A stretch of 64,000 nucleotides of DNA, taken from Epiperipatus broadwayi (Eukaryota > Onychophora > Udeonychophora > Euonychophora > Peripatidae). Below the pieces are notes generated by a model. It made no database searches. It worked only from the letters and a program-made list of their open reading frames with translations, and was not told where the DNA came from. The translations under genes and the position numbers were made by a program. Location: contig JAQFVV010000050.1 in NCBI GenBank assembly GCA_028023455.1, positions 984,411 to 1,048,410 on the forward strand, in the 5' to 3' direction. Below are positions 11,142 through 24,715 of the stretch, one piece after another. How positions within the stretch are numbered: position 1 is the stretch's first letter; each line of letters begins with the position of its first letter.

Positions 11142-12766
11142 TGTACCGGATGGTTCCGCTGAATTAAGTATACTTACATGTATATATGTTTTGCTGGTTT
11201 CAAACTTCTTCATAATACATTTATAATCTTATAAATGTTACGTGAACGAACTGGCACGTTCGAGCAAAATGGGAGATATTATTGATAGCTTTAACTATCA
11301 ACAATGGCCCACCTCAGCTTCTAGATTCAAACCCCTACTATCCAAACACTTTATATGTTTCAGAGTAAACTCCAGGCGCCAGCTATCTATTCAGAAAAAT
11401 AAACAACGTATTTGGTCAATAGGCTCATAATCCAGCGCTCGAAACGATCTAAAACACTAGCCCAGTCTAATTTTAATCAATAATAAAATATAGAAAAAGA
11501 ATTGATAAAAAGAATTGACTGACAAATAAAGTTTTAGTTTAAAGACAATTTATTTTAACTTGCATTAACTATACTAAATTTAAATATCTTTATAATTTTT
11601 AACTAACATAATATTGGTATTTTTGTCATGCACATTTTAAAATTAACACAATATAATATATCTTATGAAAAAGCAAAATAATAATTGACATTGATAACTT
11701 ATATAGCATTCACAAACACGCACATCAATAGTTCATTTTATGCATGCTTATAGAGTTTATATAATTTGAATCTTGAATTTTTATGAATTATAGCAGTGGC
11801 TACTATATATAAATGAGAATAATAAAATGTTTTACCTAGGATTTTTGGAACATGGATATTGCTTGTTAGCTGCTTCTGACGAGTATATCTAATAAAGGAT
11901 ATTTAACCAGTTAGATTTGATGTTTCTTGAGAAGATTTGATGCTAATCCGTTGGTTTTATTCTTGGAGACAGTTGAACATTGACGTAGGATTTCTGAACT
12001 GTTAGGTAGACATTATTTCACAGGCAGGTCTTGCTGATCTTATTGGACTAAGGGCTGAAATAAGAACGTATATTTCCTAAAGCTGTTCAACACTGCGTTT
12101 CTGTTTCTGGATACATAATGTAAATTGCACTGTTATCAGAACTGAAACAAGACTGACACTGAAAACTAGGCTGAAACTGAACGATAAAAATCTGGCTATT
12201 TATATATGCGAATTGTTTTTGTTTTAAAATCCTCTGGCAATAGGTGTTGTTGAAATTCCTTTAGTAACTAATCCTATGACAACATGTTTTTGAAGATTGT
12301 TTAATTAGTAGTAGCCATTTCAAAATGTGTTGTTTTTATATCTTTAATTAGTAGCCCACTGCTGTGTTTTTATATATATTTCATTTCAATATTTATTTTC
12401 ATGTGTTTTTCAATATGATTTTAACACGCATTTATCTTATTAACAAGCTAACATTTATTTTTATTTACCACCGCACATATATATGCATTTATTCTAATAA
12501 ACTGGAATTAAAAGAGATTTATATTTTAACTTTTAATTTATAATAACACTCTTTAACTTTTATGAATTCTTAGTTTTTTCTATAGGAAAACTCCCCCGCT
12601 CCCGTTTTTATTAAGTAATCATAAGTTTTCTTTCAAGAACTCTCTGATTTTTAAATCTTACTTTCACGAAAACAAACTGCATTTACATTCAATAAAGAAA
12701 CTTTAGATTTTTATAAATTATTTTTTTTTAGATAAATTAGTATGTGTCAATTTCAATATTGGTACA
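11142..12766 (-). repeat. LTR (5' LTR in element orientation)
   Basis: Same sequence and TGTACC...GGTACA ends as 6057-7684. It begins next to the (AT)n run at 12767. A convincing tRNA primer-binding site is not visible just inside it on the minus strand; TGGGGTGAACC lies about 14 bases in and is only a weak candidate. Confidence 0.8.
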
Positions 12767-12778
12767 ATATATATATAT

Positions 12779-13214
12779 TCAAAATAATACAAGAATTAAT
12801 ACAGAAAACAATATTTTAAAAACAAATATATACTATAATTTAATAGAAGTACTTTCAACTATCTAACTAGTCATTATCAACTAGATTCAAATTCTAATGC
12901 AAAAAACCATTACAAATGTATACAAAAAGAATTACGACATACATCAATTTTCCCACAATTCATTAATTTTTATATTAGCAGCCTGTCTATTTATCAAATG
13001 TTGTTTTCCATTTTTTTTATTAACATAGCTTCTTTAATTTTACATTTATTATTATTTCTTTCAATACACAAAATCTTAACTTTATTTATTTGTAATGGTT
13101 TTTTGTAATAGAATTTGAATCTAGTTGATAATGACTACTTAGATAGTTGAAAGTACTTTGATTAAATTATAGTATATATTGGTTTTTAAAATATTGTTTA
13201 TTGTATTGTTTTGA
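12779..13214. mobile_element. Penelope-like element remnant, family C, with inverted arms
   Basis: Arms 12779-12920 and about 13088-13214 are inverted copies (outer end TCAAAATAATAC). The interior read on the minus strand gives KILCIERNNNKCKIKEAMLI, matching the C-terminal end of the PLE-B protein (KILGQERDNKKRKIKEAVLL). The whole lies between (AT)n runs, as do PLE-B and the related palindrome at 38491-38836. Confidence 0.65.
13125..13152 (+). ncRNA. Degenerate hammerhead-like motif in PLE-C
   Basis: Plus strand TTGATAA, then GACTA paired with TAGTT across a six-base loop, then GAAA. It resembles CUGAUGA / stem II / GAAA but two core bases differ. A second inverted copy lies in the left arm near 12870-12900. 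Confidence 0.35.
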
Positions 13215-16200
13215 ATAATTATATATATTTTAGTATAATTGGAATACAGACATTGATTAATAATTAACACACGCACATATATATATATATCTGTGTTATT
13301 TGGTTTTATTAGTGCATCCCTTATCTCAATTGTATCCCATCATAATCAGCCATCATAACATTCTCTGTCCTTATGCATGTAATTTTGGGTGGCTTCACTT
13401 TTCAAATGAATTAGACATAAAGACATGGAATAGCTTAACTTTATATATATATAAACTTAATTTCATACACATATTTTTTTAGAAAATTTAAATATTTCAT
13501 TCTTCCACACATATAATGAAATTCATTTTTTTTTAAAAAAAAAAACATATCCCCAAGATGTACATTTAATGTCAAGACACAATCATTTACATATTTTTCA
13601 TCACTTTTTCAGTATTTATAAATATCAAATTTTTACATTCACAACTTTTACACCAATCATTTTGTATAAATACATTAATAATTATTAATAAACATTTATA
13701 AGATTAGAGATTATTTACTTTAAACCAGATGTAAACACAACATTATTAGTTTTAACATAATAATCATGCCAAGAGACAGAATATCACTTTATACCCTTAG
13801 CAAATGATAAATAAAAGTTATATATATATATAATCATTCTTATATTACATATATGTTTTTAAAATTGTATTAAATAAGTCATCTAGAAGCACTGTCATTA
13901 TTTTAATTTTAATCAACAAATTCTGAGTCATTTTTTCTTTCAAAAACAAATTTATTGCACTGAGTCATTTTTAAAGTTAAAATATTGCTTTTGTAAACAG
14001 TATTCATTTCTATTTTAATCATTTTAAATTACTTTCATCCTTGCTTTTTTAGAAAATATTATCATTCATTTGAAATCATGTACAATAGTGGGCTATATAT
14101 GTTAGTAGTACCATATTAGTATGTCCTATCTATGAATGTGAGTTTCCAAGTTAGTTAAATAATATTTCAGATTTTAATCAGATTTAATTTTATTTTCCAG
14201 GTATATGCTGTTGACATACTACCAACCAATTAAACAAGTAGGAATAGTTAGTAAATACATTTCTAACTATTTTTGTCTCCATGGTAAACAAATATAAAAA
14301 ACAATCAAAATATCACCAGTCTAAGAGCATTTCTCTTCATATACCCAAGAGTGACTTTCTGTAAACTCGAATAGTCAATGCATACCAGTTGGTATAATAT
14401 AGGTTGTAGGGAGTTATTTTGAAAATATATGAATGCGAATATACTACAGTTGTGTGTATTTTTGAGAATATAAGTATATAAATATTGGTTAGTCTGCTAA
14501 ATAATGTATTCTTTACTGTTCTTTTATGGGTGAAGACTGAAGCAAAACCTTTTTCTTTTCAAAAAACATTTAAATGTCATATCTACTTACATTACGGGAT
14601 ATATATATGCCATTAAGAACAAATCACGTAATTCTCTAATCCACATAATCTAGTAATCAATGGTTTCTTAAGCTTAAAATAGATAGCAGAGATATATATA
14701 ATATCTTATGTATAATGTTTTTTTTTTTCCTGAATAAATTCCGGAAGTCCAGAAGTGTGCAATAATCGTTAAACTACACATAAATCACTTTTTTTTTTCT
14801 CAAATATATGCTTTTTTTTTTTTGCAAAATCTAATTAGGCTATGATAATAATTTTTTAACTTACTAATGTGCATTTATAATAGATTTATGAATATTCTAA
14901 ATATAGAATTAATAAAAAATATCAAACCAAAATAAAATGTTTAATATTATTCAACACTTGTTTCTAACAATGATTCAATTTTTAAAGTTAGACACATGGA
15001 ATAATTTTTTAAAATAATTTTTTTTTAGATCTTAATTTTAGTGTAATAAATATATATATATTTAAAAAAAATCGATATATTTTAAATACGTCATTTGTGT
15101 TTAACTCTTGTTTAGAATATTAAATGCAACTAAATCAAGGTTTAAACTGAATTTTTAAGTTTTATATAAGTAGTTTTAGTTTGTATATAGTTTGTAGAAA
15201 AATTAAATTATTTTTAAGAATAATTATCATTTAAAATATTTTCTAAGGAATAAAAGTAATAAAAGGCTTACAAAATATTATAATAATAAAATTCTACTGA
15301 AAAACACCATGATGTGTGAAGCTTAAGAAGATAAAGAAAATGTTTTTTCTTACAGTGTAGGCTTTTAATCCTTAAAATGTTTGCAATTTTAAAATATTTT
15401 AGATTTATTAATAAAATATTAAATTAAATAAAAAAATATTTGAAATGAAAAATATAATCTCTCAAAATAAATGAAAACTTAACTTTCATCTTGATATACA
15501 TAATGTAAAATATTTCCACCAAACTATGATTGAATTTAGAAATGTTACTATAACATGCTTATACTAGCTATCTAGAAACAAAGCAAAAATAATAGCCAAC
15601 AGATGACTTATAAAATGTTATATCAGTCAGCAATAGCATTGATGTAAACTATATGTGACAAAAATATCATGTCTATTCTATCTGAAATAAATATGCATAT
15701 CATCTATCAGTGCTGTAGTATACAATAAATGCTTTTAATGGCAAAAATTTGTTTTGAATAATTATCAGTAGAAATTTTATTTGAAAAAACTCTACATGAT
15801 TTATTAATTATAAACAAAATACTTATTTGTCAGAATGAATTGGGAATTACAAAAAATAATCAATAGAGATAATTTAGAGCAATTAGAAATATAGTCCATT
15901 CTTAGTGTGAAGTAACAAAAGGCTCTGCTCCACCATATTGCTTTGAATTTGTACAGATTATGGGAAAATATTGTTTATTTATAATCTTTTTATAATTTTA
16001 GTACTTATTTTTCATAAAATTTGTTTGTAAATAAGTATGTGACATTTAATTTAGATTTTAATAAAATGTAGCAACATTTCAACTGAAAAATTATTGATGT
16101 CAAAGAGACAACATACAGAAATGTCTTATGTCGATTCAATTTTACCGTTTTAAAGAAAATTTCCATTATTTGAAGTTAGTGTTTAACAAAATATGTTTTA

Positions 16201-16624
16201 AATATATTATTTTTTTGATAATCATTTTTATTTGATAGCCCTTTGACTGTAAAAAGTGTCATAGTTATTTTCTTGTGATGTTGGCTGAAGATGTAATTTT
16301 CCCAATATCATTTAAATATATAATTATAAGCATAAAATGTTAAGTACTCCATAAACAAAACATATCATAAAATTATCACAGATTAAGAAAATAAAATTAT
16401 CATACAATGAAAGTAAAAAACAAAGAACTTAAATAATAAAAAATTGCAAATATAACATTTAATTATCCTTAAACGGATATAGAAACACATGCAGAAAACA
16501 AGCTTTTTTCTTAGATTTTTGTAAACATGACTAAGCAGAAAACTGAAGATCCATACTGCTGAAATGCATTGTGGAAGAAAAAGTTTAACTGAGAGAGTGA
16601 AGGGGAAAAAAGTTACCTCAAGGT
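13215..16624. other. Long stretch without a gene
   Basis: Very AT-rich, with short (AT)n runs near 13277 and 13820 and several poly-T tracts near 14720-14825. I see no element or gene. Confidence 0.55.
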
Positions 16625-17225
<601 letters not shown>

Positions 17226-17539
17226 TAGAATTAATATTATTTATGCAAAAAGGGAGAGGGTGATCCTCCCCTTTTTTTCTTACAATATATTTATTTAAAA
17301 AAAGACTAATAATAGAGCTATTTAATAAGCAATATTTCATAATAAATAATGATAAATCTTTAGGTATTCGAAATATATCATGATTACCACTGCATAGTTA
17401 GCAAAACAGAGAACAGAGTACTTGCATGTATAGAATTGAATGAAAACATGACGAATATTCAACAGATATAATAACACACTTTTAAAATCATTTTATAACT
17501 CCAAACTTGATTTTTACTTTTTTAAATATATTAATACAC

Positions 17540-18215
17540 AGGTTAGTATAAAACTCATTTTTTCAAATAAAGTTTTTCTCCTCTCTTCTTCTGATGTAGC
17601 CTGACTTAACATAGGAACTGAACTGGTGACATTTAGATTCATAAATACTGAATATTAGATGATACTTTAACCAGTTAAACTATTTTATCAAAGATAACTT
17701 TATATAATTAATAAGATTATCAAATAAAACAATTTCATAGATTTATATATGAGGATTCTCCTGATATTTTAATTTCTCAGGAGTAAAGTTGGTAAATGGT
17801 TTCCAAATGTTATGAATAACATAATTAAAAAGAACAGATGTGTCTAAAGTAGAAAAACATGCATGCACTAATGAACATACATTCAATTGGAAACCTCAAA
17901 TATATTGATCAAAAAAGTAAAAATAAGACTTAAATCCTGCTCTTAAAAAGAAAATAAATGGAGAAATAAGAAGGATTCTCTTAGATCAGTATATAAATAC
18001 ACTATCTATAGGAAAATCACTTTATGTCAGTATTCACAAATCTAAATACTACCAGTTCATTCCTACTGCTATTCTGTGACTGGTCAAACCATCAACACCT
18101 GAAGAACAGAGAACATAAATACCATTTGAAGCATTATTCTCTCTACTAATCTGTATGTTATCACTGACATTTAAAGATATCTGGAAAAGTATAAATAAAG
18201 TTTGAATTATTCTAA
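17540..18215. mobile_element. Decayed PLE-A pair, head-to-head
   Basis: Left arm (17540 to about 17840) is a minus-strand copy of the PLE-A tail, including the ctcctctcttcttc segment, the tRNA-like part and 'ctcctgat...ctcaggagtaaagttgg'. Right arm (about 17845-18215) is plus strand and starts inside the GIY-YIG frame (TDVSKVEKHACTNEHTFNW) before running into 'caacacctgaagaa'. All frames are broken. The junction lies near 17842. Confidence 0.7.
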
Positions 18216-18274
18216 ATATATTTAATATTTAAACACATTTATATTATATATACTTTAAGTTAACTGTAATTACT

Positions 18275-18535
18275 GAGCATTTGAACCCAGATTTTCAAGC
18301 TCCATTTAGTCAGCCACTTTATCATATACAACTAATACACATAGTACATAATGCAAAAAAGATTAATGATCTCCAATATACATATTTTGTGCTGAACCAG
18401 CACTCATCAATTGGGCTGGACCCTGAAATATGTATAGTGGAGATCATTATCTTTTTTGCATGTATACGTTCATGTACATTGATTGGATAAGATCAAGTGG
18501 ATGACTAAAGAGCTTGAAAGTCTGCGCTTAAATCC
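18275..18535. repeat. Palindromic repeat, family G
   Basis: Arms meet at the centre 'tgctgaaccagcactcatcaa' (about 18390). Left 'ttcaagctcc...tagtcagccac' is the inverse of right 'gtggatgacta...gagcttgaa', and 'aaaaaagat(t)aatgatctcc' is inverted as 'ggagatcattatctttttt'. Partial relatives lie at 20275-20420, 24510-24715 and 60565-60690. It has no coding capacity and looks like a fold-back or MITE-like element. Confidence 0.7.
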
Positions 18536-19468
18536 CTCTAACTAAAATATTTAAGAACTCAAGTAGATATTGGAAATAATTTAATAAAAAAATATGACTA
18601 ATGTAAAAATCACACATATTTTAGCTACTCTTTTAAACATTATTGTAACAGTAGATTGAGGCAGTAAGCCTTGAAAATAACATCTGCAGATAATTTTTCG
18701 GGATCAGTGGATCATAAGTTTTTTTATATATTTTAATTAATAGAATTTCCTTCAAGATTTTAAATAAACAATTCTGTTATTAGTTGATCAGGGGAATTTC
18801 TGTTTCGTGGAGGACAGCCAGACATTATTCCCGAAATTAATCTATCTAAATATATGCTACATAAATCAAGTAGTATATCTCTTTATAATCAGTTTCTCTA
18901 AATTAATTTTTTAAAAAAGATCAATATTTATATTTCATTTCAGTTCCCCATCATTTAAAAAAAAAATATTACAAATTAATCCTTAAAAGGGTATGATAAT
19001 CCAGTTTCATTAATTTTTCTAATTAAGGAAATTGACTAATTATTTCAAAAACATTTTTTAGATCGTCTGTGAAGCAATTTGATTTTCTCTCTTTTTTTTA
19101 TTAAAATCTACTGCAAATAAAATTATCACTCAACTCTTTAGAATTTAATTAGTAAGAATAATCTGCTTTGTTTCATTTAAAACCTGTAAATTATTGCATA
19201 CCTTATGCAAATAAATTCATATTAGTAAATGAGCAATAATCTCTCTCCCCTCTCCTTTTCTCTCTGTCTTCACATATATATATATGAAATATCAGTGTAA
19301 ACATGCATATTACTTTATTAAATATTTCTATTATCAAGATCTATGGTTAAAAAAGCTCATATTGTTTGTTTACTTTCATTCCAGCAACGAAACTGAAAAG
19401 ATTGCAGAAGTTGTACATTATTTTCTCTTATGTCTTATTAATAGTTTTAACAAGGCTGTAAACCTTAG
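18536..19468. other. No gene seen
   Basis: AT-rich, with an (AT)n run near 19273. No supported feature. Confidence 0.5.
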
Positions 19469-19557
19469 CTGAGGCTATAACCTCGAACATATGCGTGTAA
19501 AATGCGATAGTAAGGACCTCTACAGGTGTTTAACCACAAGCTTACGCTATGGAAGAA
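19469..19557. repeat. Half-copy of the 62.6-kb perfect palindrome (family H)
   Basis: CTGAGGCTATAACCTCGAAC through AACCACAAGCTTACGCT is nearly identical to the left arm at 62637-62725. It then continues ATGGAAGAA, the reverse complement of part of the palindrome's spacer, and stops. Only one arm is present. Few differences are visible (for example CGAAC for CGAGC and TAAGG for TAGGG). Confidence 0.85.
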
Positions 19558-20274
19558 TTTTTCTATTTGTTACAAAACATATTTTAATTTACAAATGTTT
19601 GTATATCCATATTGTGAAGGAAATTTATTTTATAAATGATTCTACCATTATTTGCCTTATTTCAACTGCCTTTATTATTGTATTCAGCTTTTTCTGGGTT
19701 ATTAATTTTTATAATAAAAGAAAATTTAAATAAATACTTGATATCAAATTTTAATACAGATAAGGATGGTCAAATGTTGTTTATGTAGACAATAAAATAA
19801 TTAAGATATTAAAATAGGTAGTTAACTAATCTGGTTTCAGTGCAACATAATTGATCAAGCAGAATTGACTTTGAGTCAGAAACTTTAGACTGACTTAAAA
19901 TTTCAAGTTTTTAGAAAGATAGAGTAAAATAGAGCTAAATCTGGTTGATGGTTGCATATCTTTATTCCTTCCAATTTTAAATACAATGTTTGATTAACTA
20001 AGTCAAAAGCCAAAACTTAGTCTGAGATGCAGTACTTAAATATTAGGAATAGGAATTTTTTATTTACATATAACTAAAATCTCTCATCTGTTGATAAAAT
20101 CTAGAATCTGTATTGAGTTCTAGAAATCTGGTTAATGGCCCTGGTTACATATTTAAGAGTAAACTCAAACAAATTCTGATTAAATATTAATGTATCACAA
20201 ATATATATATATATATAATAAATCTATACTAGTATATTGTAAATACCAAACTTCTAAGATGTAATTAAAGGGGA
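19558..20274. other. No gene seen
   Basis: AT-rich sequence with an (AT)n run near 20201. Nothing recognised. Confidence 0.5.
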
Positions 20275-20420
20275 TTTGAAAACAGACTTCAAGCTTACTT
20301 ATACCCATGACCACACACATGTGAAAAAGATAAATGATCTCCAATATAGGTATTTCATGCTGAACCAGCACTTATCAGTTGAGCCAGATCATTATCTTCC
20401 GCGCATATATATATAATCAG
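20275..20420. repeat. Family G, truncated copy
   Basis: Contains 'aaaaagataaatgatctcc', the 'gtatttcatgctgaaccagc' centre and a shortened opposite arm ('gatcattatctt'), ending in (AT)n. Confidence 0.6.
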
Positions 20421-20548
20421 TGCTCAGTTTATATTAAGATGGCAAATCCTCAAACTTTAATTGACAGACGTCAATCTTCTCCACCCCCCCAACTCTTCAG
20501 CTATATATATATAAAACAAAATAAATGTCCGCTAATATTAATAATACA

Positions 20549-21418
20549 ATAACGAAACTTAAATATATTCCAAACAATGGTAAACAATTTATAATATTAT
20601 ATAAATAAAAACTCATAAAGAAATATTTTCGATTATATTCATAATCATTTTCAACTCAACTTTCAAAATGGAATCATCAATTACCAACTGGAAACATATG
20701 TCGATTTAAATATCCCACAATTCATTAATCCTAACATTTGCTGACTGCCTGTTTATTATCGTATTTTTATACCTACTAATAAAAACTGCCTAATTAATTT
20801 TTCTTTTTTCATTATCTCTCTCTTGGCCTAAAATTTTTATTTTATTTATATCAAAATTAAACTTAAAATTATAATTCCTATCATAATCATAAAAAACAGA
20901 TTCAGTATATAACTTGACTTCATTATTATTATCATTACTTATCTGTATATTTTTCAAAACTCTTTTATACAACAATTTATGTTCTTTAATTCTTTTCTCC
21001 ATATTACATCTAGATTCTTCTACAAATGATAAGTTACTCCCACAAAAAATTCTATAGATTATATTACATTATTTTTTTCTAACTTATCTTTTGAATTATT
21101 AACCATTCTATTTAAATTACCTGACCCATAAAATGAAACATTATATATACTATTATGAACTTTTTCATAAATTTTACTTGCTTATTATTATAAAAAGGCA
21201 AAGAAATCCACTTCTTACTTTCAATTTCTTCATCACCAGTATTTCTATTAATTTTCTTACTAAATTGACAAATACTTGATAAATTTCTTTTACATTATAA
21301 CCTACAATTAATAACTCACATAATTTTCAATATTTTTCTTTTTATCACATGCATATTTACACAAAATATTATTTCTATGTAAAAAAGACCTAAAACCAGC
21401 CATTTTATAATTATGTGG
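20549..21418 (-). repeat. Inverted 5'-truncated copy of the PLE-B 3' end (left arm)
   Basis: Reverse complement of 22894-23764. It carries, on the minus strand, a 70-codon piece of the GIY-YIG end (MEKRIKEHKLLYKRVLKNIQ..., 20790-21002); the rest of the frame is broken. Confidence 0.9.
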
Positions 21419-23558
21419 ATTTGAAACCTAGTTTTATTTTTGAAGTTAAACTTAATATTTTGCTTGAAATTATTAGAAGAAATAAGCAAGATTTGTTTAA
21501 TAATCGGAAGTATTTAAAGGTTATTAATCATTTAATTGGATTGAATAATTTTGAATGTTGTTTTGAATTTAAAAGGATTTGTCAAAATTATTATGATAAA
21601 TTTTATATTAAAGAAAAGAAGAAATTTGATAATAAGACTAATTTTTTATTTAATAAAAAATATTCAAAGATTGATCGTAGTGTAAATTATGTCAATTTAT
21701 CGTCATGTGATTTGAAATTAATAAAAAAGTATGTATTAGGATTTGGTTCAAAATATGTGGGTGATATAGTTGATGATTATAAACTGGAGATTATATCATC
21801 AGTTCAAAATTCTTATGATGGAAAATTAATGACTGTAGAGGAGTTTAATAAAATTGTTAAGGATGTTAATTTACAAAATTCTAATAAATATGATAATTCA
21901 TGGAAAAGAGTTATTGGATTATTTAAAAGACAATTAATGAAAGATAAATTGATTTGCTTAAAGGAAGACAAAGGTTTACGGATGTGCTTGGTTTCAAATA
22001 ATGAATATGTTATGGAAAAATTAAATTTTGAATTGATTGATAAATATAATGTTGATTCAGAAAGAATGAAATTTATTAATAACATTTTATTAAAGGCAAA
22101 GAATAAAAGAATAAATGATAATGTGTATTATTCATTATATCCTTCAAGTGCTATTTGTCCACGTGTATTTGCTAATGTAAAATTACATAAAGAAGGTTAT
22201 CCACTTAGAATAATTTTGGATTTTGGAGGGTCTTTTATGTATAAGATTAGTAAATATGTAGCTAAAATTTTACAAGATTTACCTGGATTTGGAAAATATT
22301 CTGTAACGTCATAATTTGATTTGGTTGAAAAAATTAAAGATTTAAGTTTGGACTGTGATGATGTTTTAGTGTCATTGGATGTTTTTGAAATGTATGGATC
22401 TATTGATAGAGTTGATTCAATTAAAATAATTCATCAAGCTTTATTGGAGAAGAAAGTGGATAATCAATTAATATGTTTTCTGATGAAGCCTTTAAATTTT
22501 ATTGAACAAAATATTGTTGCATCCTTTAATGGTAAATTTTATAAGATGAGTAAAGGATGGCCAATGGGATTACCAATGGTGGCACAGTTATGCAGTTTTG
22601 TTTTGTCATATTATGAAGAAAAGATTTTAAACAAATTTATATTTATGGGAAATATTAAGATATATACGAGATATGTGGATGATGTTTTTATATGTGCTTC
22701 TTCAGAAATGATTGACAAAATTTTTGATGAATATAATAAATTAAAAAGTCTTATTTGGACTATGGAGAAAGAATATAATAACAGTATTAAATATTTAGAT
22801 TTGATAATTTCAAGGAACAATAATACGATTGATTATAAATTGTTTATTAAACCTATTGAAACCAGAGGGTATATTCCATATTTATCTAAAGTGCCACATA
22901 ATTATAAAATGGCTGGTTTTAGGTCTTTTTTACATAGAAATAATATTTTGTGTAAATATGCATGTGATAAAAAGAAAAATATTGAAAATTATGTGAGTTG
23001 TTAAGTGGAGGTTATAATGTAAAAGAAATTTATCAAGTGGTTTGTCAATTTAGTAAGAAAATTAATAGAAATACTGGTGATGAAGAAATTGAGAGTAAGA
23101 AGTGGATTTCTTTGCCTTTTTATAATAATAAGCAAGTAAAATTTATGAAAAAAGTTTATAATAGTATATATAATGTTTCATTTTATGGGTCAGGTAATTT
23201 AAATAGAATGGTTAATAATTCAAAAGATAAGTTAGAAAAAAATAACGTGAGTAATATAATTTATAGAATTTTTTGTGGGTGTAATTTATCATATGTAGGG
23301 GAATCTAGATGTAATATGGAGAAAAGAATTAAAGAACATAAATTGTTGTATAAAAGAGTTTTGAAAAATGTACAGATATGTAATGATAATAGTAATGAAG
23401 TCAAGTTATATACTGAATCTGTTTTTTATGATCGTGATAGGAATTGTAATTTTAAGTTTAATTTTGATATAAATAAAATAAAAATTTTAGGCCAAGAGAG
23501 AGATAATAAAAAAAGAAAAATTAAAGAGGCAGTTTTATTAGTAGGTATAAAAATATAA
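21415..23558 (+). pseudogene. PLE-B protein: reverse transcriptase plus GIY-YIG endonuclease, broken twice
   Basis: About 710 codons in three collinear pieces: 21415-22314 ending at an internal TAA, 22321-23004 in the same frame, then a one-base frameshift into 22998-23558. There is no ATG start because the body is truncated at the inverted-copy junction. RT features: LHKEGYPLRIILD (fingers region), SLDV with the first catalytic Asp near 22378, GWPMGLPM at about 22558, and YVDD at 22672-22683, so the metal-binding Asp residues are intact. The C-terminus carries a GIY-YIG nuclease (IIYRIFCGCNLSYVGES, then KRIKEHK). Length and domain order match Penelope proteins. It would nick target DNA and copy its RNA there, but the stop and frameshift make this copy inactive. 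Confidence 0.9.
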
Positions 23559-23764
23559 TAAATAGGCAGTCAGCAAATGTTAGGATTAATGAAATGTGGG
23601 ATATTTAAATCGACATGTGTTTCCGGTTGGTAATTGATGATTCCATTTTGAAAGTTGAGTTGAAAATGATTATGAATATAATCGAAAATATTTCTTTATG
23701 AGTTTTTATTTATATAATATTATAAATTGTTTACCGTTGTTTGGAATATATTTAAGTTTTGTTA

Positions 23765-24509
23765 TATATATATATGAGTTGTGTATGTGACCGTGTCCTC
23801 CAGTTTATTATGTTTGTTCGGGGAAGGAAGTGAAATGTTAGAAAGTTAGAAAACTTATTAATTAAAGAGAAAAAAACAAAACTAGGCCTTTAGTGTATCC
23901 TACAAAATGGTAAAATCACCGAATCAAACACTCCTCGTTCAAATATTTATTTGAGACCAAAAAACATCTCGTTTTAAAAATATTTAAAAATCTGTTTATA
24001 CATATATCCTAATTGTAGAATATGCATCTATCAAACATATACTCTGAAGTCGAGCTTCAATAAGCAAAAGATGAAATTCTTTTTAGATTCCAATTTCGGC
24101 CTACAATTTTTCAATTTAGGTAGATATCAAATGTAACAAAATGACGAATAAAAGGAATGTAAGCTATTCTTAGCAGAAAGGCAGGGATAAACTACCCTAA
24201 TTTTCCAGCATGCCTAATTAATTTTTTTTTCTTCATTGTTTCTATATAAAAGTCTTTTGGAACAATTTTTGATCTGCAGTATTATATGTAGGCTGACTTT
24301 CTTATGCTAACTATAAAATATCAAAATATGATAAAACTTAAGACTATTTAATACGATATTAACTTACAACACGGGTAGGATAAAAAGGTTGGCACTAAAG
24401 TGGGCTTTGAGCATTTCCATCAGATTTTCAATGAAATGGATGGCTGAAGAGTTGTGGGATGGAATGGTTTGAAACCTGTCCATTAAAGTATGAAGATTGG
24501 TTCTCTTAA
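23765..24509. other. No recognised feature
   Basis: AT-rich; an (AT)n run at 23763-23775. A minus-strand 65-codon frame at 24364-24561 has mixed composition but no recognisable family. Confidence 0.45.
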
Positions 24510-24715
24510 TATAAGCTGAGCTTTGATTGTGTATATGTGTGGAGATGGTAATCGGAACCAACTGAGTGGTGCTGGTTTAGCACAAAATATGAATATTGGT
24601 GATTATTTATCTTTTCAACATGTGTGTGATCAAGTGCATCAGTGGTATCAGATAGCATAGATGGTTGAGGGTCGTGTGAAAATCTGAGTTTAAACCCCCT
24701 TTATATTATATATAA
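24510..24715. repeat. Family G, partial copy (opposite orientation)
   Basis: Contains 'gtgctggtttagcacaaaat', then 'attatttatcttttcaacatgtgtg' and ends 'gaaaatctgagtttaaac'; the reverse complement aligns with the arms of 18275-18535. Confidence 0.6.

Larger units (their letters stand above)
6057..12766 (-). mobile_element. LTR retroelement, apparently non-autonomous (LARD-like)
   Basis: Two direct repeats of about 1.63 kb (6057-7684 and 11142-12766) start with TGTACC and end with GGTACA, the TG...CA ends of LTRs. They are about 95% identical by eye. Both outer edges abut (AT)n, consistent with an 'atat' target duplication. On the minus strand a polypurine run (GAAGAGAGGGG) lies just before the downstream LTR, which sets the orientation as minus. 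The 3.46-kb interior holds a coiled-coil ORF but no protease, reverse transcriptase, RNase H or integrase motif that I can find. After removing the nested PLE only about 2.2 kb of interior remains. It was probably mobilised in trans by an autonomous relative, which is inference. Confidence 0.75.
20549..23764 (+). mobile_element. Penelope-like element, family B, with inverted 5' copy
   Basis: The best-preserved element. A plus-strand body (about 21415-23764) encodes reverse transcriptase and GIY-YIG and ends in a 3' untranslated tail. Its 3' 871 bp (22894-23764) are repeated in inverted orientation at 20549-21418, so two copies meet 5' to 5'. Both outer ends read AAGTTTYGTTAT and lie near (AT)n runs (about 20503 and 23763). 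This partial inverted repetition at the 5' side is the pseudo-LTR configuration of PLEs. The arms have diverged slightly. No target duplication is clear because of the flanking simple repeats. Confidence 0.9.

Noticed and set aside
21813-22085. 90-codon minus-strand ORF
   Set aside because: Antisense shadow of the PLE-B reverse-transcriptase frame.
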